The notes under the pieces are model-generated. The model was not told where the DNA came from, did no database searches, and worked only from the letters and a program-made list of their open reading frames with translations. Positions 46,105 to 54,851 of a stretch of 64,000 nt of DNA are shown in pieces (position 1 is the first letter of the stretch; each line of letters opens with the position of its first letter). Where the stretch lies: contig CAVPYY010000003.1 in the NCBI GenBank assembly GCA_963710135.1, positions 965,882 to 1,029,881 of the forward strand, written 5' to 3'. Position numbers and translations under genes: made by a program. The DNA is from SG8-30 sp963710135 (lineage in GTDB: Bacteria; Pseudomonadota; Gammaproteobacteria; Steroidobacterales; Steroidobacteraceae).

Positions 46105-46172
46105 GGCACCGTTCGGTGGCGGAACGAAGCCGAAAGGTAGGCCGCCGGGGACGTCAGGGGAACGAGCCGTTT

Positions 46173-46188
46173 GTTATGGGTTCATAAC
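46173..46188. promoter_or_regulatory. Palindrome GTTATG-GGTT-CATAAC upstream of cysJ
   Basis: Perfect 6-bp arms with a 4-base centre, 69 bp before the cysJ start and 24 bp before the divergent membrane-protein gene. The position suits an operator for the cys cluster, for example CysB or another regulator; the match to known sites is not established. Confidence 0.4.
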
Positions 46189-46211
46189 CGGCCCGCGGCA
46201 CGGAGTTAGAC

Positions 46212-46589
46212 ATGAATCGCATCATCTGGGGCGTCGCGATCGCCGCGATCGTGGTTTGGTCGCTGCTGACCTGGGGCAGCTATGTGCTGGTCACCCAGGG
46301 CAGCGAGTGGCTGGCTGGCGCCGGGGCGATCTTCGCCCTGCCGCCGGAGTGGCAGTTCGGGCTCGAATGGTCGCTGCGCCTGGTCGAGCAGTTCGGGGTC
46401 GTGCTGCTGTGGATCCTGTGGGGCATCGTGGTCGTGGCGATCGTGGTCGGTACATGGGTTGCGACCCGACTGCTCGGCGCTTCGCGCCGGCTCGGTCTGG
46501 CCGGCGGGCCGGGGACTAGCGGCTCGCTCGATACGAGACTTCAGGACCTGCTGTCGACGCGCAACGACGACAACTCCAGGAAGCGCTGA
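46212..46589 (+). CDS. Small membrane protein of unknown function
   Basis: 125 aa. Two spans: IIWGVAIAAIVVWSLLTWGSYVLV and FGVVLLWILWGIVVVAIVVGTWVA. The charged tail ends GSLDTRLQDLLSTRND. GGAG precedes the ATG at 46212. Divergent from cysJ, so possibly linked to sulfur or redox metabolism, though there is no family hint. Its last 23 codons and stop lie inside the 101-bp direct repeat. Confidence 0.62.
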   Translation: MNRIIWGVAIAAIVVWSLLTWGSYVLVTQGSEWLAGAGAIFALPPEWQFGLEWSLRLVEQFGVVLLWILWGIVVVAIVVGTWVATRLLGASRRLGLAGGPGTSGSLDTRLQDLLSTRNDDNSRKR

Positions 46590-46619
46590 GGCCGCCGGTC
46601 TCCAGCACTGGCCCCTGCC
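46519..46619 (+). repeat. 101-bp direct repeat, copy 1
   Basis: Identical to 47673-47773 at 100 of 101 positions (only 46604 G against T). It begins GCGGCTCGCTCGATACGAGA, covers the end and stop codon of the 46212 gene and 30 bp beyond. The two copies bracket the Crp/Fnr and DUF2892 genes. Confidence 0.95.
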
Positions 46620-46692
46620 AGCCGCATTACCGTGGCGGCAGCGACCGTCGTATAGTGCCGTGGCCTGCAGACAGCACCGGTGGCGAGACATC

Positions 46693-47337
46693 ATGCGAGC
46701 GAAGCGAGCAGCCCGTCCGGTCGCCGGCACCGGGCGTCCTCCCGCCGGCATCCAGCCGCTGTCCATGTCGGCCGGCGCAGTGCTGTTCCGCCCCACCGAC
46801 GAGTGCCCGGGATTCGTCAGGGTGACGAGCGGCGCGATCAAGGTTTCGCTGGCTACCGCCTCGGGGCGCGAGATCGTGCTGTACCGGGTGACCCCCGGCG
46901 ACGTCTGCCTGCAGACCTTCGGCTGCCTGGTGGAGGGCAGGCGCTACAGCGCGCAGGGCATGGCGGAGACCGCGCTCGAGGCAGAGCTGATACCGACGCC
47001 GGAGTTCGACCGGCTGATGGCGACCGACCCGCCGTTCCGCGCCCAGCTGTTCCGGTCGATCGCCCGCCGTTTCGCGGATTTCGAGCGCATGGTCGAGGCG
47101 CTCGCCTTCACGGCCCTCGAGACGCGGGTCGCGGCGGCCCTGCTGCGGCTCGCGGACGAGAGTGGCGTAGTGTCTGCGACGCATGAAGCGATCGCCGTGG
47201 AAATCGGTTCCGCGCGCGAGGCGGTCAGCCGCCAGCTGGCCTTGTTCGCGCGCGATGGCCTGATCGCGCAAGGGCGCGGCCGCATCAGGGTGGTCGACCG
47301 ACCGGCCGTGGTGCGGGCGGGCTCGCGCCCTCAGTGA
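46693..47337 (+). CDS. Crp/Fnr-family regulator
   Basis: 214 aa. cNMP-like sensor barrel: GAVLFRPTDECPGFVRVTSG, EIVLYRVTPGDVCLQTFGCL (a Cys pair region). Then the dimer helix (FADFERMVEALAFTALETRV) and a winged helix: THEAIAVEIGSAREAVSRQL and the wing IAQGRGRIRVVD. Compared with Fnr, no N-terminal CxxC cluster is seen. Probably responds to a redox or sulfur signal. It precedes DUF2892, a frequent partner, by 86 bp that contain the 17-bp palindrome. Confidence 0.85.
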   Translation: MRAKRAARPVAGTGRPPAGIQPLSMSAGAVLFRPTDECPGFVRVTSGAIKVSLATASGREIVLYRVTPGDVCLQTFGCLVEGRRYSAQGMAETALEAELIPTPEFDRLMATDPPFRAQLFRSIARRFADFERMVEALAFTALETRVAAALLRLADESGVVSATHEAIAVEIGSAREAVSRQLALFARDGLIAQGRGRIRVVDRPAVVRAGSRPQ

Positions 47338-47348
47338 CTTAGTCACTG
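47332..47348. promoter_or_regulatory. 17-bp palindrome CAGTGACTTAGTCACTG
   Basis: Perfect 8-bp arms round one central base. It overlaps the stop codon of the Crp/Fnr gene and lies 76 bp before the DUF2892 start. It could be the operator of that regulator at the DUF2892 promoter, or less likely a transcript hairpin; no T-run follows. Confidence 0.5.
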
Positions 47349-47423
47349 ACGGGGGCGAGCATTTGGCGCATCCTCTCCTCAGCGCTGCCAGCTACGCGGC
47401 GGCCATCACCGAGGAGAGAGTCG

Positions 47424-47618
47424 ATGAAAACGAATGAAGGGAATGTCGATCGCGTCGTGCGCGTCGTCGCCGGGCTGGCGATCCTGTCGCTGGCCTTCGT
47501 CGGACCGCAGACCCCCTGGGCGTACCTTGGAATCGTGCCGGTGCTCACGGGCCTGATCGGCTTCTGCCCCGCCTACGCGATCTTCGGCATCAACACCTGC
47601 GGGATTCCCAAGACCTGA
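47424..47618 (+). CDS. DUF2892 (YgaP-type membrane) protein
   Basis: 64 aa: NVDRVVRVVAGLAILSLAFVG and LGIVPVLTGLIGFCPAYAIFGINTCG, the complete DUF2892 fold of two helices with the conserved Cys pair near the end. Members often accompany rhodanese or Crp regulators in sulfur oxidation or detoxification. GAGGAGAGAG precedes the ATG. Probably regulated by the upstream Crp/Fnr protein. Confidence 0.87.
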   Translation: MKTNEGNVDRVVRVVAGLAILSLAFVGPQTPWAYLGIVPVLTGLIGFCPAYAIFGINTCGIPKT

Positions 47619-47672
47619 GGGCCGACCCCTCCCGCTGCCGGGCCCGGCGTCCGCTCGCCGGACCGGCGACGG

Positions 47673-47773
47673 GCGGCTCGCTCGATACGAGACTTCAGGA
47701 CCTGCTGTCGACGCGCAACGACGACAACTCCAGGAAGCGCTGAGGCCGCCGGTCTCCATCACTGGCCCCTGCC
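47673..47773 (+). repeat. 101-bp direct repeat, copy 2
   Basis: Second copy of 46519-46619. Here it lies in the intergenic stretch after DUF2892, so it holds an orphan copy of the last codons of the 46212 gene. It ends 43 bp before the stop of the convergent ScyD-type gene. Confidence 0.95.
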
Positions 47774-47815
47774 TGCATCATCGACGCAGGCAGGGGCCTC
47801 GGATCTTCTCTCGAA

Positions 47816-48311
47816 TCAATGGCCGCGCGAGTGCTTTGGCCGGTGACGCGGCGGGCAGCTTCGCGGGCAGGGCTCGACGTTCACCCGCAGCACCTCGCCC
47901 ATCGGCGACGTGCCGAAGTTGGTGACATACGCCGCACCGTCGGGCCCGATCGCCACGCCGCCCGGGAAGGTGAGCCCGGTTAGTAGAACCTCACGCTCGC
48001 TGCCCGCGGAGCACTGTCGAAGCAGCCGCCCGGTGCTGAATCCCAGTCCCGGATTGGGAGGCGGGAATGGCGTGCTCTGCCCGGTCGCGATCTCCAGCAC
48101 GTACAGCGCGCCGTCCGGCCTTTCCGCCACCGCGGTCGCCGAGCGCGGCGCGCCCGGCGGGGTCGCCGCCCCAGCTGGTGGTCACGAAACCGACCATGCC
48201 CTGGAACGAGATGTCGACCACGCCGCCCTCGCCCGAGAGGTTGGCGAGACCGAGCGAAGGCAGGCCGGTGATCACGCGCTCGAACCCGCCCCACGGCAGG
48301 ATGCGCTGCAA
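47816..48311 (-). pseudogene. ScyD/ScyE-like beta-propeller protein, C-terminal half, frameshifted
   Basis: Beta-propeller exported protein of the ScyD/ScyE or NHL type. FERVITGLPSLG, VVDISFQGMVGFVTTSWGGD, ERPDGALYVLEIATGQST and FPGGVAIGPDGAAYVTNFGT are propeller blades in order; it ends CPPRHRPKHSRGH. The N-terminal signal and first two or three blades are missing upstream of about 48305, where unrelated plus-strand coding starts. An indel near 48165 splits the remainder. Probably non-functional as sequenced. Confidence 0.66.
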
Positions 48312-48902
48312 GAGGGGCGTTGGCAGGAGGCCGTCGAACTGCAGCGCCGCGCGGTTGCGGCCGCGCCGCTCAGCCAGTCGACGCGCTACAACCTCGCGTG
48401 GATGCTGTTCGTCACCGGGCAGCTCGAAGAGGCCGAAAGCGAGCTGATGGCGATAAGCGAACTCAGCCCGCGAGCGGGCAGCGCCGACCTTCTCGGGTTC
48501 GTGAGAATTCGTTCAGGACGACCGGCGGAGGCGCTGGACACCTGCACGGCGGACACGCCCGATGGGCTGCAGTGCCGCGCCATGGCCCACTACGCGTTGG
48601 GGGATCGAGCGGAGGCTGAAGCAGCCATGCGTGAGTTGATCGAGACGCGGGGCCAGCAGGACCCGCTGCGTGTAGCGGAAACGTACGCCTACTTTGGTGA
48701 GACCGAGGCGGCGTTCCAGTGGCTGCAGAAGGGCGGCGCGGGCTTCGCTGCCACCCCTTGGGGAACGCCAAGCCACGTTATCAGGCCATTCGCCATGCGC
48801 GTGTCGCCATTCTCGGCGTCATTGAACAAGGACCGGCGCTGGAGCGAGTGGCTCGAGTCACAGCAGCAGCCACAAGCAGCCCAGACCAGCAAGAGGGGAT
48901 GA
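48311..48902 (+). pseudogene. TPR-repeat protein, C-terminal fragment
   Basis: Tetratricopeptide repeats: GRWQEAVELQRRAVAAAPLSQ, TRYNLAWMLFVTGQLEEAE, RSGRPAEALDTC, CRAMAHYALGDRAEAEAAM and YAYFGETEAAFQWLQKG. The tail FSASLNKDRRWSEWLE is what closes the adenylate-cyclase/LuxR-linked TPR proteins. No start codon or ribosome site fits; the 5' part is lost at the junction with the ScyD-like gene at about 48305. Ends normally at 48902. The next 250 bp to the fasciclin gene show nothing else. Confidence 0.62.
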
Positions 48903-49153
48903 GCCCGGCGAGATCGGGCACACATCGTGAACGCGGTACAAATGAAGTTGAACTCGCGGGATCCGCGCGACTCCAATCGATAATGATGGCGTACCGGTCT
49001 TCACCTGGTACCGATTCAATTCCCCCACTGCGCCTGGAAACGACTTGCGGGCGCTGAATCAGTTTCTCGAGATGGTCGTCACGCCGCCAAAGTAGCGCGC
49101 TTGCTGCGCGTCCCCATAGCTATGCAGACGACTAGATTCGAAAGGAATCCTCA

Positions 49154-49579
49154 ATGAAGACCATTATCGATACGGCCACGGATGCCGGTGACTTCTCCAC
49201 ACTTATCAATGCCCTGAAGGCCGCCGCGCTGGTTGACACACTGCGCGGGCCGGGCCCGTTCACGGTGTTCGCGCCGACCGATGCAGCTTTCAAGAAGCTT
49301 CCCTCGGGCGAGCTCGATCGGCTGCTGAAGGACACGGCCAAGCTGAAGAGCCTGCTGACCTACCACGTGGTGTCGGGCAGCGTTCACGCCAAGGACGTCA
49401 AGTCCGGCGACGTGAAGACGGTCGAAGGTTCCACCCTGACCGCCAAGGTGAACGATGGCGTTGTGACCGTGAACGATGCCAAGGTCGTCAAGGCGGACAT
49501 CGCCGCCTCCAATGGTGTCATTCACGCGATAGACACGGTGATCATGCCGAAGAGCATGAAGCTGGCTGCGGCGGCCTGA
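49154..49579 (+). CDS. Fasciclin-domain protein
   Basis: 141 aa, one FAS1 domain without signal peptide: TIIDTATDAGDFSTLINALKAA, GPFTVFAPTDAAFKKLP, SLLTYHVVSGSV and ASNGVIHAIDTVIMP (H1/H2 motifs intact). FAS1 proteins mediate adhesion or protein contacts. AAAGGA 6 bases before the ATG. Monocistronic, ended by a terminator at 49611. Confidence 0.88.
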   Translation: MKTIIDTATDAGDFSTLINALKAAALVDTLRGPGPFTVFAPTDAAFKKLPSGELDRLLKDTAKLKSLLTYHVVSGSVHAKDVKSGDVKTVEGSTLTAKVNDGVVTVNDAKVVKADIAASNGVIHAIDTVIMPKSMKLAAAA

Positions 49580-49610
49580 CCCCCAAGACGGGGTGACTGT
49601 TGTAGTCATG

Positions 49611-49650
49611 AAGCGGCAGTCCTGGTTCGCCGGGGCTGCCGCTTCTTTAT
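49611..49650 (+). terminator. Intrinsic terminator after the fasciclin gene
   Basis: AAGCGGCAG (49611-49619) pairs with CTGCCGCTT (49636-49644), a 9-bp stem with a 16-base loop, followed by CTTTAT. It stands 32 bases after the stop. Confidence 0.7.
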
Positions 49651-49765
49651 GTGGGGCGGGCTTCATGGAGTCCTAACCCTCGGATTCGAAAGCGATTATT
49701 GGGCCGGTGGGACAGCCATTTCTGTGCAGCTTCCCGGCGGGGCCGGACCGGCTGGGGCTCAGCGA

Positions 49766-49803
49766 TTGGTACTCATACCAACGATTGTTGGTAAGATAAC
49801 CAA
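49766..49803. promoter_or_regulatory. Twin operators for the TetR efflux regulator
   Basis: TTGGTA-CTCA-TACCAA (49766-49781) is a perfect palindrome; TTGGTAAGATAACCAA (49788-49803) is a near-copy with 5-bp arms. Centres are 22 bp apart, two helical turns, on one face. The second ends at the base before the TetR ATG. Arrangement indicates cooperative autorepression, controlling the whole efflux operon. Confidence 0.7.
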
Positions 49804-50448
49804 ATGGCTTCTCTCACCAAACCGGCTTCTGCACGGCGCGGGCCAGCGTCCCGGCCAGCGGCGTTTGCCACCGACCCTAGAGGTGACGTGCGCGAGCGCC
49901 TGCTGCAGTCCGCGCTCGGACTGCTGCAGACGCAGGGCTTTGCCGCGCTGACCCAGTCGCGGGTCGCCGAGGCGGCCGGCGTGCGCCAGAGCCACCTGAC
50001 CTACTATTTCCCGACGCGCACCGATCTGCTCAAAGCGGTGGTCGAGGCGAGCGCGGGAGCGCTGGTCGAGATGATGGCAGGCGGCGGCAAGCCGAGCCTG
50101 GCCAAGGTGCGCGACGTGCTGCTCGCCACGGCCAGGGAGCGGCGCATGCCGCGCCTGATGCTGGCGCTCGTCATGGCGTCTGAAGAGGACCCCTCGCTGA
50201 AGGCCTGGCTGCGGGCGTTCGAACGCAACCTGATCGACCGGCTGCTCGGCACCCTGCAGCGCGCCGGTCTCGACGTGACGGTCGAGGAAGTACAGCTCTT
50301 TCACGCGACCATGGCCGGCGCCGCCGTCCTCAGCCTGAAGGGCGACGATAGCGATGCCGAGGTCGCCACCCGGACCGCCCGCATGGTGGACCTGGCGCTC
50401 GAGCGGCTGGCTGCGTCCAGCAGCGCCCGCATGCCGAAGGGATCGTAA
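49804..50448 (+). CDS. TetR-family repressor of the RND efflux operon
   Basis: 214 aa. HTH: VRERLLQSALGLLQTQGF, LTQSRVAEAAGVRQSHLTYYF. The C-terminal ligand domain is all helical (LMLALVMASEEDPSLKAW, ATMAGAAVLSLKG). The ATG directly abuts the operator with no ribosome site, so the transcript may be leaderless or translation may start at another codon in the 28-residue leader. Followed by MFP and RND genes; likely represses them and releases on drug binding. Confidence 0.85.
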   Translation: MASLTKPASARRGPASRPAAFATDPRGDVRERLLQSALGLLQTQGFAALTQSRVAEAAGVRQSHLTYYFPTRTDLLKAVVEASAGALVEMMAGGGKPSLAKVRDVLLATARERRMPRLMLALVMASEEDPSLKAWLRAFERNLIDRLLGTLQRAGLDVTVEEVQLFHATMAGAAVLSLKGDDSDAEVATRTARMVDLALERLAASSSARMPKGS

Positions 50449-50499
50449 GGCGCCTGACGCCCCATCACCCGTTCCATACAGAGATACGAAGTACGCCAC

Positions 50500-51625
50500 A
50501 TGAACCTCGCTCGACAGCCCAATGAACGGGTCGCCATCCTCGTCGTGCTCGCCGCGCTGTCGCTTGTCGCTTGCGGCGGTGGCCAGAGTCCCGGCCGGCG
50601 ATGCAGCTGCCGACTCCGGCAGCGTCAAGCCAGCGATGACCGTCTCCACCGCATCGGTCGCGCGCGCTGATTGGGCCACCCCCGTGGAGGCTTCGGGGGT
50701 GATCACTGCCTGGCAGGAGGCGATCGTCAGCGCCCGCGCGGTCGGCGTGCCGCTCATCGACGTGCGCGCTGACGTCGGCGACATCGTCAGTAAGGGACAG
50801 GTGCTGGCGCGCTTCGATGACCGCAGCGCCCGGGCCGAGCTGGCGCAGGCCGAAGCCAGCGTCGTGCAGGCGAACGCCAATGCACGCCTGGCCGAGGTCA
50901 ACCGCGATCGGGCGCTGGCGCTGAAGGGCAGCGGGGCGCTGAGTGAGCAGGATGTCCTGCAGCTGGTCACCCAGGCCGAGTCCGCGGCCGCGCAGCAGGA
51001 AGTGGCGCAGGCCGCGCTGGCGACGGCACGGGTGCGCCTCGAGAACACGCAGGTGCGCGCCCCCGACGCGGGCGTCATCACTTCGCGCAGCGCGACCCTC
51101 GGCCAGGTGGCGGGCACCGGCATGGAGCTGTTTCGCCTGACCCGCCAGGGGCGCCTCGAGTGGCGCGCCGAGCTCACCGCCCAGCAACTCAACCTGGTCC
51201 GCCCGGGCATGGCCGCGTCGGTCACTCTGCCCAACGGCGGCGTGGCCAGGGGCAACGTCCGGCTGGTCGCGCCGGCGCTCGACCCCACCTCCCGTCTCGG
51301 CTTTGCCTACGTCGATCTCGAGCCAGGCTCTGCGGCGCGTGGCGCGATGTACGCCGACGGCAAGATCGAGCTGGCCGAGTCGCCGGCCCTGATCGTGCCG
51401 GGGGAAAGCGTGGTGGTGCGCGACGGCCGCAGCTATGTGTTTCGTGTCAATGGCGACACGGTCGAGCGCGTCGCGGTGACGGTCGGGCGCCGCCAGGGAG
51501 ACTGGATCGAGATCACCCAGGGGGTCCAGCCCGGCGAGCAGGTCGCTGTGCGCGGCGCCGGCTTTCTCAACGATGGCGACACGGTACGCATCAGCGATCC
51601 GGCGGTCGCCGCCGCGGGCGCCTGA
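50500..51625 (+). CDS. RND efflux periplasmic adaptor (MFP/HlyD family) lipoprotein
   Basis: About 375 aa. Lipoprotein signal ending LSLVACGGGQ from the ATG at 50500; one indel near 50597 then connects to AADSGSVKPAM. Domains: lipoyl half PVEASGVITAWQEAIVSARAVG, coiled hairpin LAQAEASVVQANANARL...ALATARVRLEN, second lipoyl half TQVRAPDAGVITSRSATLGQV, beta-barrel LVRPGMAASV and MP region VPGESVVVRDGRSYVF. Links the RND pump to an outer-membrane channel encoded elsewhere. Confidence 0.87.
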
Positions 51626-51628
51626 ACC

Positions 51629-54600
51629 ATGAATTTAGCCACCTGGTCGATCCGCAACCCGATCCCCGCGATCCTGCTGTTCGTGCTGCTGACGCTGGCG
51701 GGCATCTGGGGGTTCCGCGCGCTCAACATCCAGGACTTCCCGGACCTGGACCTGCCCACCATCAGCGTCACGCTGCGCCTGCCGGGCGCGGCGCCGGCGC
51801 AGCTCGAGACCGAAGTCGCCAAGAAGGTCGAGGACCAGCTCGCCACGTTGCAGGGTCTCAAGCACATCACCACGACCATCACCGACAGCCAGGTGTCGAT
51901 GACCGTGCAGTTCGTGCTGGAGCGCCCGCTTGCCGATGCCCTGATCGACGTCAAGGACGCCGTGGATCGCGCGCGCGACGACCTGCCCACCGACCTCGAG
52001 CAGCCGCAGGTCAAAAAGGTCACGGTGGGCCCGGGTGGGCCGGTGCTGACCTATGCCGTCACCAGCAGCAAGCTCAACGAAGAAGCGCTCTCCTGGTTCA
52101 CTGACGATGAAATCGCGCGACGCATGCTGGCGGTGCCCGGCGTCGGTGACTTCGGCCGCGTCGGCGGCGTGCAGCGTGAGGTGCAGGTGCGCGTCGACCC
52201 GGCCCGGCTCAACGCCACCGGCGTCACGGCGGTCGAGGTCTCGAGGGCGCTCAAGCGCGTGCAGCAGGAGGCGTCGGGCGGGCGTGGACAGCTCGGCGGC
52301 AGCGAGCAGGGCGTGCGCACGATTGCCACCGTGCAACGCGCCGACGAACTCGACGCGCTGCCGATCGTGCTGGCGGACGGGCGCTCCATCCGCCTCGACC
52401 AGGTCGCTGAAGTGCGCGATACCATCGTCGAGCGCAGCCAGGCGGCACTGCTCGACGGCAAGCCGGCGGTGGGATTCCAGATCTCGCGCAGCAAGGGCTT
52501 CGACGAGACACGCATCGCCGCCGGGGTTGCCGCGGCCATCGAGAGCCTGCGTCGCGATCATCCCGACCTCGACTTCGAGCTCATCGCCAGCTCGGTCGAG
52601 CACACCGAGGAGCAATATCGGGCCTCGATCGAAATGCTCTACGAGGGCGCGATCCTGGCCGTACTGGTCATCTGGTTGTTCCTGCGCGACTGGCGCGCCA
52701 CGTTCATCGGGGCCGTGGCGCTGCCACTGTCGATACTGCCGGCCTTCGCCTTCATGGCGCTCGCCGACTTCTCGCTCAACACCATCACCTTGCTTGCCCT
52801 CGCCGTGCTGGTTGGCCTGCTCGTCGACGATGCCATCGTCGAGGTGGAGAACATTGCGCGCCATGCCAACATGGGCAAGACGGTGCGGCAGGCGACGGAA
52901 GACGCCGTCAACGAGATCGCGCTCGCCGTCATCGCCACCACCGCGACCCTGGTCGTGGTGTTCCTGCCGACGGCGTTCATGAGCGGCATCCCGGGGCTGG
53001 TCTTCAAGCAGTTCGGCTGGACCGTGGTGATCGCGGTGCTCACCTCGCTCATGGTGGCGCGCCTGATCACGCCCATGATGGCCGCCTGGCTGATACGCCC
53101 ATCGCACCGCAAGACGAGCGACGGCCCCCTGATGCGCTGGTACCTGGGAGCTGTTCGCTGGTGCCTGAAGCACCGCGTCCGCACCGTCATAGCCGGGGGG
53201 ACATTCTTTATTTTCTCGCTCGCGCTGGTGCCGTTGCTGCCGAAGGGATTCGTGGCCGCGAGCGACCGCGGTCGCACCACCGTTGAGATCGAGCTGCCGC
53301 CGGGCGCGACCCTGCAGCGCACGATCATGACGGCCGAGGAGGCCCGCCGCGCCGTCTCCAGCGTCGAGGGCGTGCGCGGCGTGTTCGTCACGGCCGGCAC
53401 CCCGCAGCGGGTGCGCGGCCCGCAAGGCAGCAGCGCCGGCGAAGTGCGCAAGGCGAGCATGACGGTGCTGCTCGGCGAGCGCGGCAGCCGTCCCAGCCAG
53501 CAGGACATCGAGAACCGCATCCGCCCGCTGCTGGCACAGGTACCTGGCGCGCGCTTTTCGGTCGGCGGCGGGGGGCCGGGTGAGAAGCTGCAGCTCATCC
53601 TCTCCGGCCAGGACGCCGCGCTATTGAAGCGCAGCGCCCAGCGCATCGAGGAAGGGCTGCGCAGGCTGCCGTACCTGAGTGGCATCAACTCCACCGCGAG
53701 CCTCGAGCGTCCGGAGATCACCGTGCGCCCGGATCCGGCGCGCGCCGCCGAGCGCGGCGTCAGCACTGCCGCGATCGGCGAGACCCTGCGCGTGGCGACC
53801 AGCGGCGACTTCGACGCGGCACTCGCCAAGCTCAACCTCGACAACCGGCAGATCGACATCCGCGTCATGGTTCCCGAGGCGGTGCGCCAGGACGCGCAGG
53901 CGATCGCGGCGCTGCGCGTGCCCGGCCGCGCGGGGCTGGTGCCGCTCGACAGCGTCGCCAGCATCACCGTCGAGAGCGGCCCGTCGCAGATCCAGCGCTA
54001 TGACCGCAGCCGCAACGTCACTATTACGGCAGACCTCGGCGGCTTTCCCCTCGGCACCGCGCTGCGCGACTCCATGGCATTGCCCGAAGTGACCGGTCTG
54101 CCTTCCGGCGTGCGCCTCATCCAGAGCGGCGACGCCGAGATCATGGGCGAGCTGTTCGGCGGCTTCGGCATGGCGCTCCTGACCGGCGTGCTGTGCATGT
54201 ATTGCGTGCTGGTGCTGCTGTTCCGCGACTGGTTCCAGCCGCTGACCATCCTGTCCGCGGTGCCGCTGTGTGTGGGCGGTGCGTTCATCGCCTTGCTGGC
54301 CACTGGCAGCGAGCTCGGCATCTCGCCGCTGATCGGCCTGGTGATGCTGCTCGGGATCGTGACCAAGAACTCCATCCTGCTGGTCGAGTACGCCATCATG
54401 GAGATCGAGCAGCGCGGTCTGAGCGAGTTCGACGCGCTGGTCGAGGCGTGCCACAAGCGGGCCCGGCCGATCCTCATGACCACCGTCGCCATGGTGGCCG
54501 GCATGACGCCGCTCGCGCTGGGCCTGAGCGGCGACGCCAGCTTCCGCCAGCCCATGGCGATCGCCGTGATCGGCGGGCTGATCACCTCCACCGCGTTGAG

Positions 54601-54796
54601 CCTGTTGCTGGTGCCGGTGGTCTTCACCTACGTCAGCCGGCTGGAGACAGCGGGCGCGGCGGTGGGTAGGAATACGGGATTCGGCACAGCCGGAGGCGGC
54701 GTAGCGGGCGGCGCGGACCGCGGCAGGCCGTGCCGACCGGAGCCCGACAGTCTGCCGAAGATGTATCCGGCAGAGGGGCGGTTCTCCCATCGCTAA
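51629..54796 (+). CDS. RND multidrug efflux permease (HAE1/AcrB type)
   Basis: 1055 aa inner-membrane proton-driven exporter. Twelve helices with two large periplasmic loops; first helix AILLFVLLTLAGIWGF, porter motif GAAPAQLETEVAKKVE. Proton relay Asp400-Asp401 in GLLVDDAIVEVENI on helix 4, and helix 10 Lys in GIVTKNSILLVEYA. The second half starts RWCLKHRVRTVIAGG. C terminus has an extra 40-residue Gly/Arg-rich tail. 3 bp after the adaptor stop. No outer-membrane factor in the window. Substrates unknown. Confidence 0.92.
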   Translation: MNLATWSIRNPIPAILLFVLLTLAGIWGFRALNIQDFPDLDLPTISVTLRLPGAAPAQLETEVAKKVEDQLATLQGLKHITTTITDSQVSMTVQFVLERPLADALIDVKDAVDRARDDLPTDLEQPQVKKVTVGPGGPVLTYAVTSSKLNEEALSWFTDDEIARRMLAVPGVGDFGRVGGVQREVQVRVDPARLNATGVTAVEVSRALKRVQQEASGGRGQLGGSEQGVRTIATVQRADELDALPIVLADGRSIRLDQVAEVRDTIVERSQAALLDGKPAVGFQISRSKGFDETRIAAGVAAAIESLRRDHPDLDFELIASSVEHTEEQYRASIEMLYEGAILAVLVIWLFLRDWRATFIGAVALPLSILPAFAFMALADFSLNTITLLALAVLVGLLVDDAIVEVENIARHANMGKTVRQATEDAVNEIALAVIATTATLVVVFLPTAFMSGIPGLVFKQFGWTVVIAVLTSLMVARLITPMMAAWLIRPSHRKTSDGPLMRWYLGAVRWCLKHRVRTVIAGGTFFIFSLALVPLLPKGFVAASDRGRTTVEIELPPGATLQRTIMTAEEARRAVSSVEGVRGVFVTAGTPQRVRGPQGSSAGEVRKASMTVLLGERGSRPSQQDIENRIRPLLAQVPGARFSVGGGGPGEKLQLILSGQDAALLKRSAQRIEEGLRRLPYLSGINSTASLERPEITVRPDPARAAERGVSTAAIGETLRVATSGDFDAALAKLNLDNRQIDIRVMVPEAVRQDAQAIAALRVPGRAGLVPLDSVASITVESGPSQIQRYDRSRNVTITADLGGFPLGTALRDSMALPEVTGLPSGVRLIQSGDAEIMGELFGGFGMALLTGVLCMYCVLVLLFRDWFQPLTILSAVPLCVGGAFIALLATGSELGISPLIGLVMLLGIVTKNSILLVEYAIMEIEQRGLSEFDALVEACHKRARPILMTTVAMVAGMTPLALGLSGDASFRQPMAIAVIGGLITSTALSLLLVPVVFTYVSRLETAGAAVGRNTGFGTAGGGVAGGADRGRPCRPEPDSLPKMYPAEGRFSHR

Positions 54797-54851
54797 GTTG
54801 CCCGGGCACGAGTATTGTGGTTGCCCAAACCCCACAAGACAGGGTGCCCCG

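Noticed and set aside
46519..47773. Insertion sequence or integron cassette
   Set aside because: Direct 101-bp repeats but no transposase, integrase or terminal inverted repeats between them.
51635..53425. Minus-strand frame of 596 codons within the RND permease
   Set aside because: Fully antisense to a conserved 1055-aa pump; composition (His/Arg/Gly-rich) typical of shadow frames.
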